Assembly (NCBI GenBank): GCA_031277045.1
Contig: JAISLX010000100.1
Coordinates: 1 to 28,309, forward strand
Length of the DNA: 28,309 nucleotides
Direction: 5' to 3'
Origin: Treponema sp.
Lineage (GTDB): Bacteria > Spirochaetota > Spirochaetia > Treponematales > Breznakiellaceae
Under the pieces are notes generated by a model. It had not been told where the DNA came from. It saw only the letters and a program-made list of their open reading frames with translations, and searched no databases. Numbering within the stretch: position 1 is the first letter of the stretch; every line of letters begins with the position of its first letter. This document shows positions 5,674-13,602 of this stretch, one piece after another. A program made the translations under genes and the position numbers.

Positions 5674-7179
5674 GTGAAACGTATCATCTTAAAGCCCGGT
5701 GAGGAAGACCGCATCCTCGCCGGCCATCCCTGGGTGTATGACAACGAGGTGCGGCAGGTCCTTGATGCAGGCGCGGTCCTGCGGGACGATAATTCGCCAG
5801 GCGGGAAATCGCCCGGCGGCCCCCCGCCAGGCGAGAAATCGCCCGGCGACACTTCGCCAGGCGATACTTCGCCGGATCTTTCGGCCCTGGTTCCGGGGGA
5901 TCTGGCGGAGGTGGAGACGGTATACCGGGGCAGGCCCCGCTACCTGGGCCGGGCCTTTGTTAATCCCAATTCAAAGATTGTGGCCCGTATTTACAGCCCC
6001 TCCAAAGAGGGGGTGGACAAGGGCTTTTTTAAGCGCCGTATCCGGGAGGCGGTAAAGCGGCGGCTCCTGCGGGGCGGCGCGGACGAGGGGTCCTACAATC
6101 TGGGCCGGGAACCGGCGCGGCTTGTGTTCGCGGAGGCGGATTTTCTGCCGGGCCTTATCATCGACCGCTACACGGGCTGGGCCCTGGCGGAGATCGAGGA
6201 AAACGTTCAGGAACGCCCGCTGGATTACGACGATACGGAAGCCCGCCTGGGGCCGCCGCGTTCATGGATCGTGGTCCAATTCCTTACCTGGGCGATGGAC
6301 CGGCGGCGGGAGGAGATTACCGCCGCCCTGGAAGAGACGCTGGCGGCCCCTCTTTCCCCCGCCGCGGGGAAGGCGCTGGGGGCGCCCGCGGGGATTATCG
6401 AGCGGTCCGCCTCCAGGGTACGGGAACTGGAAGGGCTTCCGCCGCGGGAGGGGCTTATCAGGGGAAGCTTCCCCCCGGGTGGAATTGTGATCTTCGAGAA
6501 CGGCCTTCCCTTCGCGGTCAGTCTGGAGGAAGGGCAGAAGACCGGCCATTTTTTGGATCAGCGGGACAACCGTCTGCGGGCGGCTTCCTGCGCCGGGGAA
6601 CTGGCCGGGGCGGAATTCCCCTTGCGGGTACTGGACGGCTGTTGTTATACCGGGGGCTTCGCGCTCCACATCCTCAGACTGGGGGATTACGGTTTTAACT
6701 CCGGGGGTTCTTCCATTCCCATACTGGCGGACTGCGTAGATTCTTCGGCCGCCGCCCTTGAGACGCTTAAGATCAACGCCGCCTTAAACGGGGTGGAAGA
6801 CCGGCTGCGTATTGTGGAAGCGGATATTTTTGAATTTCTGCGGGGGGCCGAACGGCGCGGGGAACGCTACGATCTGGTAGTTCTGGATCCTCCGGCCTTC
6901 GCCAAGACCCGTTCCGCCCTGGCGGACGCGGTTCGCGGCTACAAGGAGATCAACCTGCGGGCCCTGAAGCTGCTGCGGGCCGGGGGCCTGCTGCTGAGCT
7001 GTTCCTGCAGCCAGGCCCTGGACAAGGCGCGATTCCGGCGGCTTGTGGCGGAGGCGGCCCGGGACGCGGAACGCCGGCTCCACCTGCTGGAATCCCGTTC
7101 CCAGGCGGCGGATCATCCAATTCTTGTGGGCTATGATGAATCTGAGTATCTTACGTGCGATGTGTACCGGGTAGTGTAA
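5674..7179 (+). CDS. Class I SAM-dependent rRNA cytosine methyltransferase, RlmI-like
   Basis: 501 residues from a GTG start; RlmI of E. coli has about 396. The N-terminal PUA domain starts at once (LKPGEEDRILAGHPWVYDNEV) but is interrupted at about residues 40-68 by proline-glycine-rich repeats encoded by a 15-bp minisatellite, after which PUA sequence resumes (LVPGDLAEVE). A central EEHEE-like region follows, with GQKTGHFLDQRDNR at 287-300, a family hallmark. The Rossmann methyltransferase domain has motif I VLDGCCYTGGFA (319-330), DPPAF (405-409) and the cysteine motif SCSCS (442-446), typical of m5C formation. It probably methylates a cytosine of 23S rRNA, though the exact position cannot be read from sequence. 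Two lesser insertions, about 225-240 and 336-348, add to the length. Confidence 0.88.
   Translation: MKRIILKPGEEDRILAGHPWVYDNEVRQVLDAGAVLRDDNSPGGKSPGGPPPGEKSPGDTSPGDTSPDLSALVPGDLAEVETVYRGRPRYLGRAFVNPNSKIVARIYSPSKEGVDKGFFKRRIREAVKRRLLRGGADEGSYNLGREPARLVFAEADFLPGLIIDRYTGWALAEIEENVQERPLDYDDTEARLGPPRSWIVVQFLTWAMDRRREEITAALEETLAAPLSPAAGKALGAPAGIIERSASRVRELEGLPPREGLIRGSFPPGGIVIFENGLPFAVSLEEGQKTGHFLDQRDNRLRAASCAGELAGAEFPLRVLDGCCYTGGFALHILRLGDYGFNSGGSSIPILADCVDSSAAALETLKINAALNGVEDRLRIVEADIFEFLRGAERRGERYDLVVLDPPAFAKTRSALADAVRGYKEINLRALKLLRAGGLLLSCSCSQALDKARFRRLVAEAARDAERRLHLLESRSQAADHPILVGYDESEYLTCDVYRVV
5791..5880 (+). repeat. Intragenic 15-bp minisatellite
   Basis: Five full units and one degenerate unit of 15 bp begin at 5791, 5806, 5821, 5836, 5851 and 5866. 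The pattern is roughly AAWTCGCCMGGCGRS. The period is a multiple of three, so the methyltransferase frame stays open and gains repeats such as SPGGK, SPGDT and PPGEK. Each unit contains the GCC-GGC palindromic step CGCC-GGCG. Confidence 0.9.
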
Positions 7180-7242
7180 GGGGATATTGCCGGGCGTATG
7201 GTGAACGGTCCCGGAAAATGTCCGGCCCTCTTCCGGTTCCTG

Positions 7243-8259
7243 TTACCCGGCGCGGGCGCTGTTTACCAGTTTGACCAGGAACAACTCCAAAAGAAGGGTT
7301 TCCAGCGGGCCGCCTCCTGTTCTTAACGCGGTATCGTATTCGGCGGTGAGGGACAGGAAACGATCCGCGGCGCCCCGGCCGTAATACTGGTCCGCCCGCA
7401 CATAATCGGCCCGGCTTTTGAGGGACCCCAGGCCGATTTTTTTGAATTCGATATCCCCGGCCTTACCGGTCCCCGGCGGCAGAACGCCGGATTCCAGCAA
7501 TGCCTGGTAATCACGAAGCCGCCTGAAACACCAGGCCAGCCCGCCCAGGATGCTCTGGAAAGATTCTTTGGCCCCCAGCATGGTGTGCAGCGATTCAAGG
7601 CATTTGGAAAGATCCCCCGAGGCGATGCGGGAAAAAAGGGTAAACGAGGATTCTTCCCGTGTATGGGACAGACATTCCTCTACGTCCCCGGTGTCGATAA
7701 GCCGGTCTTTGCCGTAGTACAGCGCGAGCCGCCCGCATTCCCGCCTTAGGGCGTCGGTGTTGTTTTCCACCAGTTCCAGTATCGCCGCTATTCCCCCGTC
7801 GCTGACGCGGCAGCCCTGCCCCCTGAAAAAATCCCGTACCCAGGGACCTTTGCGGTTCTCAAAAAATTCCCAGAAGATACGTTTGTTGGCCGGGGGAACC
7901 GCGTCCTCCAGGGCCTTTGCCACTTTGGTTTCATCGGACAGAAGTATCAGCGTGGTCCCTGCCTGGGGGGATTTGATATACGAGCTTAGAAGTTCCGTGT
8001 CGCTTTTGTCTTTGATTTGATCCGCGTTTTTGACGAGGAACAGCCTGAAGTCCGAAAAGAGCGAGGCGTTCCGCAGGGCGGCGCTGATGTCGCTTGCCGC
8101 GCTTTCCCCCGCGTAAAAGCTGGTTTCTTCCAGCGTCCGGGGCCCGTTCGGTCCCGCGCCCAAACTCCGGCGGATCTCCGCCACTGCGTCATTTTTTTCA
8201 CCGAGTTCCGGCCCCAAAAAGAGGAAACAATGGCCTTTCCTGACATCCAAAGCAGGCAA
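7243..8259 (-). CDS. holA: DNA polymerase III subunit delta
   Basis: HolA is the clamp-loader subunit that opens the beta sliding clamp. The 338-residue length is normal. The N-terminal domain (about 8-135) includes HCFLFLGPELGEKNDAV in the degenerate P-loop position, followed by LFSDFRLFLVKNAD and TTLILLSDE, which match the family. The central helical region carries ENNTDALRRECGRLALYYG (about 165-185), the most conserved delta signature. The C-terminal helical collar domain (about 205-335) has FTLFSRIASGDLSKCLESL. The start codon is TTG at 8259 with GGGGGAAG just upstream, and no in-frame ATG lies nearby. The gene begins 13 bases after lexA and is the last gene of the six-gene minus-strand unit. 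It converges on the methyltransferase gene. Confidence 0.92.
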   Translation of the reverse strand: MPALDVRKGHCFLFLGPELGEKNDAVAEIRRSLGAGPNGPRTLEETSFYAGESAASDISAALRNASLFSDFRLFLVKNADQIKDKSDTELLSSYIKSPQAGTTLILLSDETKVAKALEDAVPPANKRIFWEFFENRKGPWVRDFFRGQGCRVSDGGIAAILELVENNTDALRRECGRLALYYGKDRLIDTGDVEECLSHTREESSFTLFSRIASGDLSKCLESLHTMLGAKESFQSILGGLAWCFRRLRDYQALLESGVLPPGTGKAGDIEFKKIGLGSLKSRADYVRADQYYGRGAADRFLSLTAEYDTALRTGGGPLETLLLELFLVKLVNSARAG

Positions 8260-8272
8260 AACTTCCCCCGTG

Positions 8273-8872
8273 TTAGTAACGGCGGATTATCTGGGCCAGG
8301 CGTCCCAGAATCCGCACGTTTTGACCGTAAATGGGGGGATAGGCGGGGTTTTCCGCCTGGAGCCTTACCCGGCGGGACTCTTTGAAGAAACGTTTCAGCG
8401 TAACCGCGTCGTTGATTACCACAACGGCTATTTCCCCGTTGCGGGCTACGTTTGCCGTTTCGATAACTGCCAGATCCCCGTCCATGATCCCGGCGCCGGT
8501 CATGGAATCCCCCCTGACATGGAGGGCAAAATACCTGCGGTTTTTTTTGAGCGTGGATTCGTGAACTAGAATGGTTCCCTCCCGGTTTTCTTCCGCCAGG
8601 ATGGGGACGCCCGCGGCTACGGTGCCCAGCAGGGGGATTTCCACGCTGCGGCCGCGCGCGTGGACGCCCACAACTTCCATAGTGCGGGAACACCTGTTCT
8701 GCAGGCGCAGGCTTCCCTTTTTTTTCAGGGCGATTACGTGATCGTGGGCGCCTTTTACGGACATTTCAAAGTAATCCGCTATTTCCCGAATGGTTGGGGA
8801 ATAGCTGTGTTCCTGTTTAAAGCTGTCAATAAAATTCAGCACTTCTTTCTGCCGGGCCGTAAGTTCTTTCAT
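8273..8872 (-). CDS. lexA: LexA repressor, SOS regulator
   Basis: A full-length 199-residue LexA. The winged-helix domain (1-65) contains LTARQKEVLNFID and YSPTIREIADYFEMSVKGAHDHVIALKKKG. The S24 autoprotease domain has the Ala87-Gly88 scissile bond in GTVAAGVP, the catalytic Ser123 in VRGDSMTGAGI and Lys160 in AVTLKRF, so RecA-stimulated self-cleavage should be intact. The ATG overlaps the stop of the upstream response regulator as ATGA, implying translational coupling. I did not find an obvious LexA operator immediately upstream, since that sequence is coding. Its place behind a sigma54 regulator and PTS proteins is unusual, and it may also be read from an internal promoter. Confidence 0.96.
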   Translation of the reverse strand: MKELTARQKEVLNFIDSFKQEHSYSPTIREIADYFEMSVKGAHDHVIALKKKGSLRLQNRCSRTMEVVGVHARGRSVEIPLLGTVAAGVPILAEENREGTILVHESTLKKNRRYFALHVRGDSMTGAGIMDGDLAVIETANVARNGEIAVVVINDAVTLKRFFKESRRVRLQAENPAYPPIYGQNVRILGRLAQIIRRY

Positions 8873-10287
8873 TCCCTGCTTTTTCCTCCTTGTCCATTGT
8901 TCGGATTTACGGCTATGCGGAACTTGCGCAATTTTGAGTGTAAATTGCTGGGGTAAATCCCAATGGCTTCAGCGGTTTTGGAAATGATACCATTGTTGCC
9001 GGCAAGATGGAATTCCAGGTAGTACTTCTCAAAAGCCTCGCGGGCGTCATTGAAAGTTTTTTCCATGATGTCCGCCGGAAGCCCGGATATCCGGCCTGAA
9101 CCCGGCGAAAGGGCCGGTCCGCTTTCCCCGCCGCCGGGTGTTTTGAGCAGGGTTCGCAGGGTTTTTTCGCCAATTCCCCCCCCGGGGTACATCACGGCGA
9201 TTCGTTCTGCCAGGTTTCGCAGTTCCCGGATATTTCCGGGCCATGTGTGGTTTTCCAAAATTTCCCGCGTCTCCCCGCGGAAATCTTCTTCGGCGCTTCC
9301 CAGGTTTTTAAGAAAACAGTTCAACAGCGGGACTATGTCTTCTTTCCGTTCCCGCAGGGCCGGAATATGGATGGGGATAACGTTTAACCGGAAGAACAGA
9401 TCCTGCCTGAAGCGGCCGGCCTTACATTCCGCTTCCAGATTTTTATTTGTCGCCGCCACAACGCGCACGTCGGTTTCGATGGTTTTTTCGCTTCCCAGCG
9501 GCTCGATCTTCTGATCCTGGATAACCCGCAGCACTTTGGCCTGGGCGGAAAGGGACATATCCCCAATTTCGTCCAGGAACAGGGTGCCTTCGTGGGCCAT
9601 TTCAAAGCGGCCTTTGCGGCTGGATACCGCGTCGGTAAAGGCCCCTTTTTCATGTCCGAACAGTTCGCTTTCGATAAGCGAATTGGGAATGGCCGCGCAA
9701 TTTACCGCCACAAAGGACCGCCCCGCGCGGGGGGACAGTTTGTGGATGGCCCGGGCCACCAGTTCCTTGCCGGTGCCGTTTTCGCCGGTAATAAGGATTC
9801 TGGCGTCACTGGAAGCGGCCTGGCGGATAAGGCGCCGCACGGTTTCTATCGCCGCGCTGGTCCCGATGATTCCGTTCTCCGGGGAGGCGCCGCCTGAGCG
9901 CAGGGTTTTGTTTTCTTTCCGCAATTTTTGCAGGGCAAGGGCATTGCGGCACTGGGTAAGTACCTTGTCCAGCGACAGGGGTTTTTCCAGAAAATCGAAG
10001 GCGCCCAGTTTTACCGCCCGGACCGCCATGTCCACCGTGGCGTGCCCGGAAATAACCACGACTTCGATATCCGGCCAGTCCCGGCGGATCTGTTCCAGGG
10101 CCTGCATGCCCCCTATCCGGGGAAGCAGCACGTCCAGAAAGACCAGATCGATGGTTCCCCGGCCCAGTATGTCCATGCCCTGAACGGCATCCTCCGCGGT
10201 TTCCACCTGGTAGTGTTCATCTTCCAGGATGGAGGCAAGGGTGTGCCGGATTCCCGGCTCGTCATCAATGATAAGGATTACGGCCAT
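8869..10287 (-). CDS. Sigma54-dependent response regulator, NtrX/NtrC-like
   Basis: 472 residues from the ATG at 10287, where the receiver domain begins [13 protein letters not shown] longer frame from 10344 would overlap the kinase gene and adds non-homologous residues. The receiver (1-120) has acidic pocket Asp8/Asp9, phosphoacceptor Asp52 in LVFLDVLLP and Lys102 in LEKP. The AAA+ domain (about 139-370) has Walker A GENGTGKE (168-175), Walker B LFLDEIGD (236-243) and the sigma54 loop GAFTDA (215-220), where the usual second Gly is Asp. A Fis-type helix-turn-helix (about 430-465: [25 protein letters not shown]) closes the protein. The receiver sequence is most like NtrX. The gene begins one base after the kinase stop codon, so the two form a cognate pair. 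Confidence 0.93.
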   Translation of the reverse strand: MAVILIIDDEPGIRHTLASILEDEHYQVETAEDAVQGMDILGRGTIDLVFLDVLLPRIGGMQALEQIRRDWPDIEVVVISGHATVDMAVRAVKLGAFDFLEKPLSLDKVLTQCRNALALQKLRKENKTLRSGGASPENGIIGTSAAIETVRRLIRQAASSDARILITGENGTGKELVARAIHKLSPRAGRSFVAVNCAAIPNSLIESELFGHEKGAFTDAVSSRKGRFEMAHEGTLFLDEIGDMSLSAQAKVLRVIQDQKIEPLGSEKTIETDVRVVAATNKNLEAECKAGRFRQDLFFRLNVIPIHIPALRERKEDIVPLLNCFLKNLGSAEEDFRGETREILENHTWPGNIRELRNLAERIAVMYPGGGIGEKTLRTLLKTPGGGESGPALSPGSGRISGLPADIMEKTFNDAREAFEKYYLEFHLAGNNGIISKTAEAIGIYPSNLHSKLRKFRIAVNPNNGQGGKSRE

Positions 10288-10288
10288 G

Positions 10289-12097
10289 TCAGATGCCGGG
10301 AAACACGGGAGCGGGGCTTTTCGCCTCCGCCGAACCGCCTTCAAGCGGCAGATCGATATAAAAAGTTGTTCCCATTCCTTCCGCCGAATTAAACCATATT
10401 GAACCGTCGTGATCGTTTACGATTCGTTCCACGATGGGAAGCCCCAGGCCGGTCCCGGTTTTTTTAGTGGTAAAGTAAGGGGTAAAAACGAAAGGACTTT
10501 CCTGTTTTGATATGCCCTTTCCGGTATCCCGTATGCTCAACCTACAGTAATGGCTTTCCCGCTTTTTTACAAGGTCCGTGCGAATTTCAATAAGCCCCTG
10601 GCCGTTCATGGCGTCAATAGCGTTAATAAAAAGGTTGCTGAGGATCTGATTCATTTTGTATTTGTCGATCTTTACGGTAATACCCTGCGCCACATGGCTT
10701 GTTTCGAAGCGCACGCCGGGATGGGAATTCCGGTAGGGCTCCGCGCTTTCCTCAAGGGCCCCCCACAGTTCCACGCGGGACTGGGTATTTTCCATAGGCC
10801 GGGAGAGCGTGCGGAATTCGGTAAGCAGTCTGGACAGCCCCTCCACCTCCTGGATAATGGCCAGCATGGAACTTTCCAGAATTTCCCCCAGGCGTCCGGG
10901 ATCGTTCCGCCAGCGGCGCAAAACCCGTTCAGCGGAAAGCTTGATGGGGGTAAGGGGGTTTTTGATCTCGTGGGCAAGCTGCTGGGCCATAGTCTGCCAG
11001 ATGGAGATTTTTTCCGCGTCGACAAGGGCCTTTCGGGATTTTTCAAGGTCCCGGACCATGGCGTTGAAGGAGTTGATCAAGGTTCCCAGTTCGTCCCCCC
11101 GGCGGGCCAGGATCTGGATGGAAAAATCCCCCTCCGCCACCGCGCGGGTAGCCTCCGTCAGGTCCACCAGGGGCTGGGTAACCCGCCGGGTAAAACTAAC
11201 GGCTATGATGGCGGTCATAAGCAGCGTGGGGAAGAAGAAAACTCCGTAGTAAAAAATCAGCAGGGGCCGCAGGTTTGCCCGCAGCGAATCGATAATTCCA
11301 AACTGCTGAACCTGGTTTTCGATAGCCCCCGCGGCGGAATCGAAATCGTCCCCCAGGTGATAACTGAGAACCCGCAGCGTCTGGGCCGGTTCCCCGTCCG
11401 GCGCCGTTCCGGCGCGCGGGAACACGTAACGGATCAGGTCCCGGTCGCGGGGCATCTCGCGGTTGGCAAAACCTTCCCGGTCAAGGGGCGGAAGGATCAG
11501 CCGGCGGCGGATATCCCCGGCAAAGCCCCGCTCCTGCCAGATTCCCTCTGTTCCCGGGACAAAATCCTGGACGGCCAGGACACGATCCGGCAGTTCAGGC
11601 GGCGCTCCTTCCGGGGACAGCCAGGGGTCAAAATCGACGGTTTTGGCCAGGGTTTCCAGCCTTTCCATGTGCAGGGAGTAGGATTCCAGCACAAAACCCC
11701 GGGCCGCGCGGGACGCTTTTTCCGCGTCAATGGCCCGCCAAAAACCGAGCATTTCGTTCATCGCCAGGGCCGTTATGATGGTAACGGGAACCGCGGCGAA
11801 CACCACGGTAATCATAAAGTAGACCAGAAGCCGCGCTTTGAATTTACTCCCCGTATGGCCCGCCGCCAGGTCCCGGATAATTCCCAGCATGGAATAGACC
11901 AGAAAGCCCAGCAGTACCGCGGGGATAGTGTAAAAAATTATCTGGTTAAGCTGGCCGGGAACGGAACCGTCCCTAAGGGTTTCGGAAAAAAAAGTACGGG
12001 AAAACAGGACCGTAAGGACGCATAGAAGCACATAAATAAGAACCATGCCCCGGACATTGATAACCGGGCGCTTTGAGCTTCTTTCGCCGTATTTCAA
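10289..12097 (-). CDS. Membrane sensor histidine kinase, NtrY-like
   Basis: 602 residues. Hydrophobic segments at about 17-36, 53-75, 89-112 and 279-302 suggest four transmembrane helices with an external sensor loop of about 165 residues between the third and fourth. A HAMP linker follows (about 302-355: RRVTQPLVDLTEATRAVAEG). The H-box is AQQLAHEIKNPLTPIKLSAE with phospho-accepting His376, the NtrY pattern. The ATPase domain has the N-box NLFINAIDAMNG, G1 RDTGKGIS and G2 TGTGLGLPI. The expected partner is the downstream sigma54 regulator. The signal cannot be read from sequence. The start codon overlaps the stop of ptsH by four bases (ATGA), which ties its translation to that of HPr. Confidence 0.93.
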   Translation of the reverse strand: MKYGERSSKRPVINVRGMVLIYVLLCVLTVLFSRTFFSETLRDGSVPGQLNQIIFYTIPAVLLGFLVYSMLGIIRDLAAGHTGSKFKARLLVYFMITVVFAAVPVTIITALAMNEMLGFWRAIDAEKASRAARGFVLESYSLHMERLETLAKTVDFDPWLSPEGAPPELPDRVLAVQDFVPGTEGIWQERGFAGDIRRRLILPPLDREGFANREMPRDRDLIRYVFPRAGTAPDGEPAQTLRVLSYHLGDDFDSAAGAIENQVQQFGIIDSLRANLRPLLIFYYGVFFFPTLLMTAIIAVSFTRRVTQPLVDLTEATRAVAEGDFSIQILARRGDELGTLINSFNAMVRDLEKSRKALVDAEKISIWQTMAQQLAHEIKNPLTPIKLSAERVLRRWRNDPGRLGEILESSMLAIIQEVEGLSRLLTEFRTLSRPMENTQSRVELWGALEESAEPYRNSHPGVRFETSHVAQGITVKIDKYKMNQILSNLFINAIDAMNGQGLIEIRTDLVKKRESHYCRLSIRDTGKGISKQESPFVFTPYFTTKKTGTGLGLPIVERIVNDHDGSIWFNSAEGMGTTFYIDLPLEGGSAEAKSPAPVFPGI

Positions 12098-12360
12098 TCT
12101 TCTTCAAACTTTGATTCAAAAAGACGGACAATGGCTTCTACCGCCTGGGTCTCATCTTCACCTTCAGCCCTGATCGTCAGCTGCGTTCCGTAGCCGGCCC
12201 CCAGGGTAATAACCCCCATGATCGACTTGGCGTTGATCCGGTCATTCCCCTTTTCCAGGTAAACATTGCATTTAAATTTATTGATTGCCTGCACCAGCAG
12301 CGCCGCCGGCCGCGCGTGAATTCCGGCCCGGTTGGTTACGGTTATCTTTTGTTCTGTCAT
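12094..12360 (-). CDS. ptsH: HPr phosphocarrier protein
   Basis: 88 residues, the normal HPr length. The EI-dependent phosphorylation site is His15 in RAGIHARPAA and the regulatory site is Ser46 in NAKSIMGVITLGA, the residue phosphorylated by HprK. Both are intact, so this is a genuine HPr and not the Ser-only Crh. The gene lies 18 bases after hprK and overlaps the kinase gene that follows. No enzyme I or sugar EII gene is in the window. Treponemes are known to keep HPr and HprK with an incomplete PTS, in which these proteins act in regulation more than sugar uptake. AAGGAC lies upstream of the ATG. Confidence 0.96.
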   Translation of the reverse strand: MTEQKITVTNRAGIHARPAALLVQAINKFKCNVYLEKGNDRINAKSIMGVITLGAGYGTQLTIRAEGEDETQAVEAIVRLFESKFEED

Positions 12361-12378
12361 ACTTTGTCCTTATCCGAT

Positions 12379-13368
12379 TTAGATGATGTCTTCGCTGCCA
12401 AAATACACCGAACGGGCGCTGTCGCTTTCAATCCACTTGAGGATATTCTGGTTAAATTCCTTCGCCGTGTTATAGCCCATCTTTTTTAGCCGCTCGTTCA
12501 TCGCGGCGGTTTCGATAAGGATGGGAATATTCCGGCCCGGCTTAACGGGGATTTCCAGCTTGTTGATGCTTACCCCCAGAATATCAACGGTTTTGTCCTC
12601 CGCGCCCAGACGGTCGTAGGCTTTGGCGGCGTCCCATTCTTCCAGCACAACAACCAGCTCTATCTGGGTCCGCTCTTTGATTGCCCCCACCCCAAACAGA
12701 TGGGTGATGTTTATGATACCTATGCCCCGGATTTCCATGTGGTGGCCGATAATTTTATTGGCCCCCGTACCCATTAACGTATTTCCATTGGTACAGTGAA
12801 TATCTACCACATCATCGGCGATAAGCCGGTGTCCCCGTTTGATAAGGTCCAGGGCGGTTTCACTTTTGCCCACCGCCGAATTTCCCTGAATCAGAATACC
12901 CAAGCCGTATACCTCTACCAGTACCCCGTGAACGCTTTGCCGGGGGGCAAAAACTTCCACCAGTACCCGTAAAATCCGGGCGGTAAATTCCGATGAATGA
13001 AGATCGGTTTGCAGAATGGGGCATTGGGCCTTTTCGGCCTCGTCAAAAAAAACCGTTGTCGGCTCATCGCCGGTGGTAAAAATACAGCAGGGAATAGGGT
13101 AGCTGAGCAGACGCTTGATGTTGTCCGCGTTACCTTCCCGGCTAAGCTTTCGCAGACACGCCGATTCCCCAGTACCAAATATCTGGATACGCTGGTGGGC
13201 AAACACGTCGTAAAACCCCATGATTGCCCCCATTGGCCGGTTCAGGTCGGGACTGCTTATCTCCCTGGTAAGCCCTTTCCTGCCCCCGATACAGCGCAAA
13301 TTAAGCGAATTATGCTCTTTCAGGTCAAGATCGATGAGGTCCAGAACGGTAAACAGTTTATCGGGCAT
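12379..13368 (-). CDS. hprK: HPr kinase/phosphorylase
   Basis: 329 residues, normal for the family. HprK phosphorylates Ser46 of HPr using ATP and reverses the step when phosphate is high. The N-terminal domain (1-130) contains CIGGRKGLTREI. The catalytic domain has the conserved SVHGVLVEVYGLG, Walker A GNSAVGKSE (162-170), IADDVVDI and the HprK signature MEIRGIGIINI. The carboxyl end has KKMGYNTAKEFNQNI. It is the first gene of the unit hprK-ptsH-kinase-regulator-lexA-holA. There is no Shine-Dalgarno sequence. A good promoter ends six bases before the ATG, implying leaderless translation. It is divergent from rex. Confidence 0.96.
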   Translation of the reverse strand: MPDKLFTVLDLIDLDLKEHNSLNLRCIGGRKGLTREISSPDLNRPMGAIMGFYDVFAHQRIQIFGTGESACLRKLSREGNADNIKRLLSYPIPCCIFTTGDEPTTVFFDEAEKAQCPILQTDLHSSEFTARILRVLVEVFAPRQSVHGVLVEVYGLGILIQGNSAVGKSETALDLIKRGHRLIADDVVDIHCTNGNTLMGTGANKIIGHHMEIRGIGIINITHLFGVGAIKERTQIELVVVLEEWDAAKAYDRLGAEDKTVDILGVSINKLEIPVKPGRNIPILIETAAMNERLKKMGYNTAKEFNQNILKWIESDSARSVYFGSEDII

Positions 13369-13374
13369 ACAAGT

Positions 13375-13403
13375 ATTGTAGAGAACGACTTAACCTCCGG
13401 CAA
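13375..13403 (-). promoter_or_regulatory. hprK operon promoter, leaderless start
   Basis: On the minus strand TTGCCG (13403-13398) and TACAAT (13380-13375) are 17 bp apart, and TACAAT is followed by six bases and then the hprK ATG at 13368. Transcription should begin at or next to the start codon. The element is about 16 bp from the candidate rex -35 (TTGACC, 13419-13424) on the opposite strand. Confidence 0.65.
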
Positions 13404-13449
13404 GTGTTTTTCGCGGACTTGACCGCCGGTCCGGATTCCGGTAAGGTTA

Positions 13450-13467
13450 TTGTGAAATATTTCACAG
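13450..13467. promoter_or_regulatory. Rex operator upstream of rex
   Basis: TTGTGAAATATTTCACAG contains a perfect 16-bp palindrome (13451-13466) and matches the established Rex consensus TTGTGAAnnnnTTCACAA at every defined position but the last. It lies about 135 bp before the rex start codon, just downstream of a candidate -35 (TTGACC, 13419-13424) and weak -10, where binding would block transcription. Rex releases DNA when NADH is high, so the rex-serC-serA unit should be derepressed in reduced cells. Confidence 0.85.
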
Positions 13468-13544
13468 GAAGATGGCTGGCGGTCTGCCGCGTCTGGTGGT
13501 TTTTGTACGGGGGAGCCTTGGGGCGGTTCAATTTCTACGCCAAT

Positions 13545-13585
13545 GCCGGCGGGGTATTAGACCCCACTGTGAATAAACCGCCGGC
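13545..13585 (+). promoter_or_regulatory. Stem-loop in the rex leader, next to the ribosome binding site
   Basis: GCCGGCGG (13545-13552) and CCGCCGGC (13578-13585) form a perfect 8-bp GC-rich stem that ends seven bases before the AAGGAGG of rex. An alternative hairpin, GGGGT-ATTAG-ACCCC (13551-13565), shares two bases with the first arm, so the two structures compete. This could modulate rex translation; there is no sign of a known riboswitch class. Confidence 0.4.
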
Positions 13586-13602
13586 CATAATAAGGAGGTA
13601 GT

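Noticed and set aside
10288..10344. 19-codon N-terminal extension of the response regulator
   Set aside because: It overlaps the kinase gene, and the receiver domain begins cleanly at the ATG at 10287, one base after the kinase stop.
13404..13601. Plus-strand 65-codon frame in the rex leader
   Set aside because: It overlaps the Rex operator and competing hairpins, has no ribosome binding site or recognisable motif, and is explained as untranslated leader.
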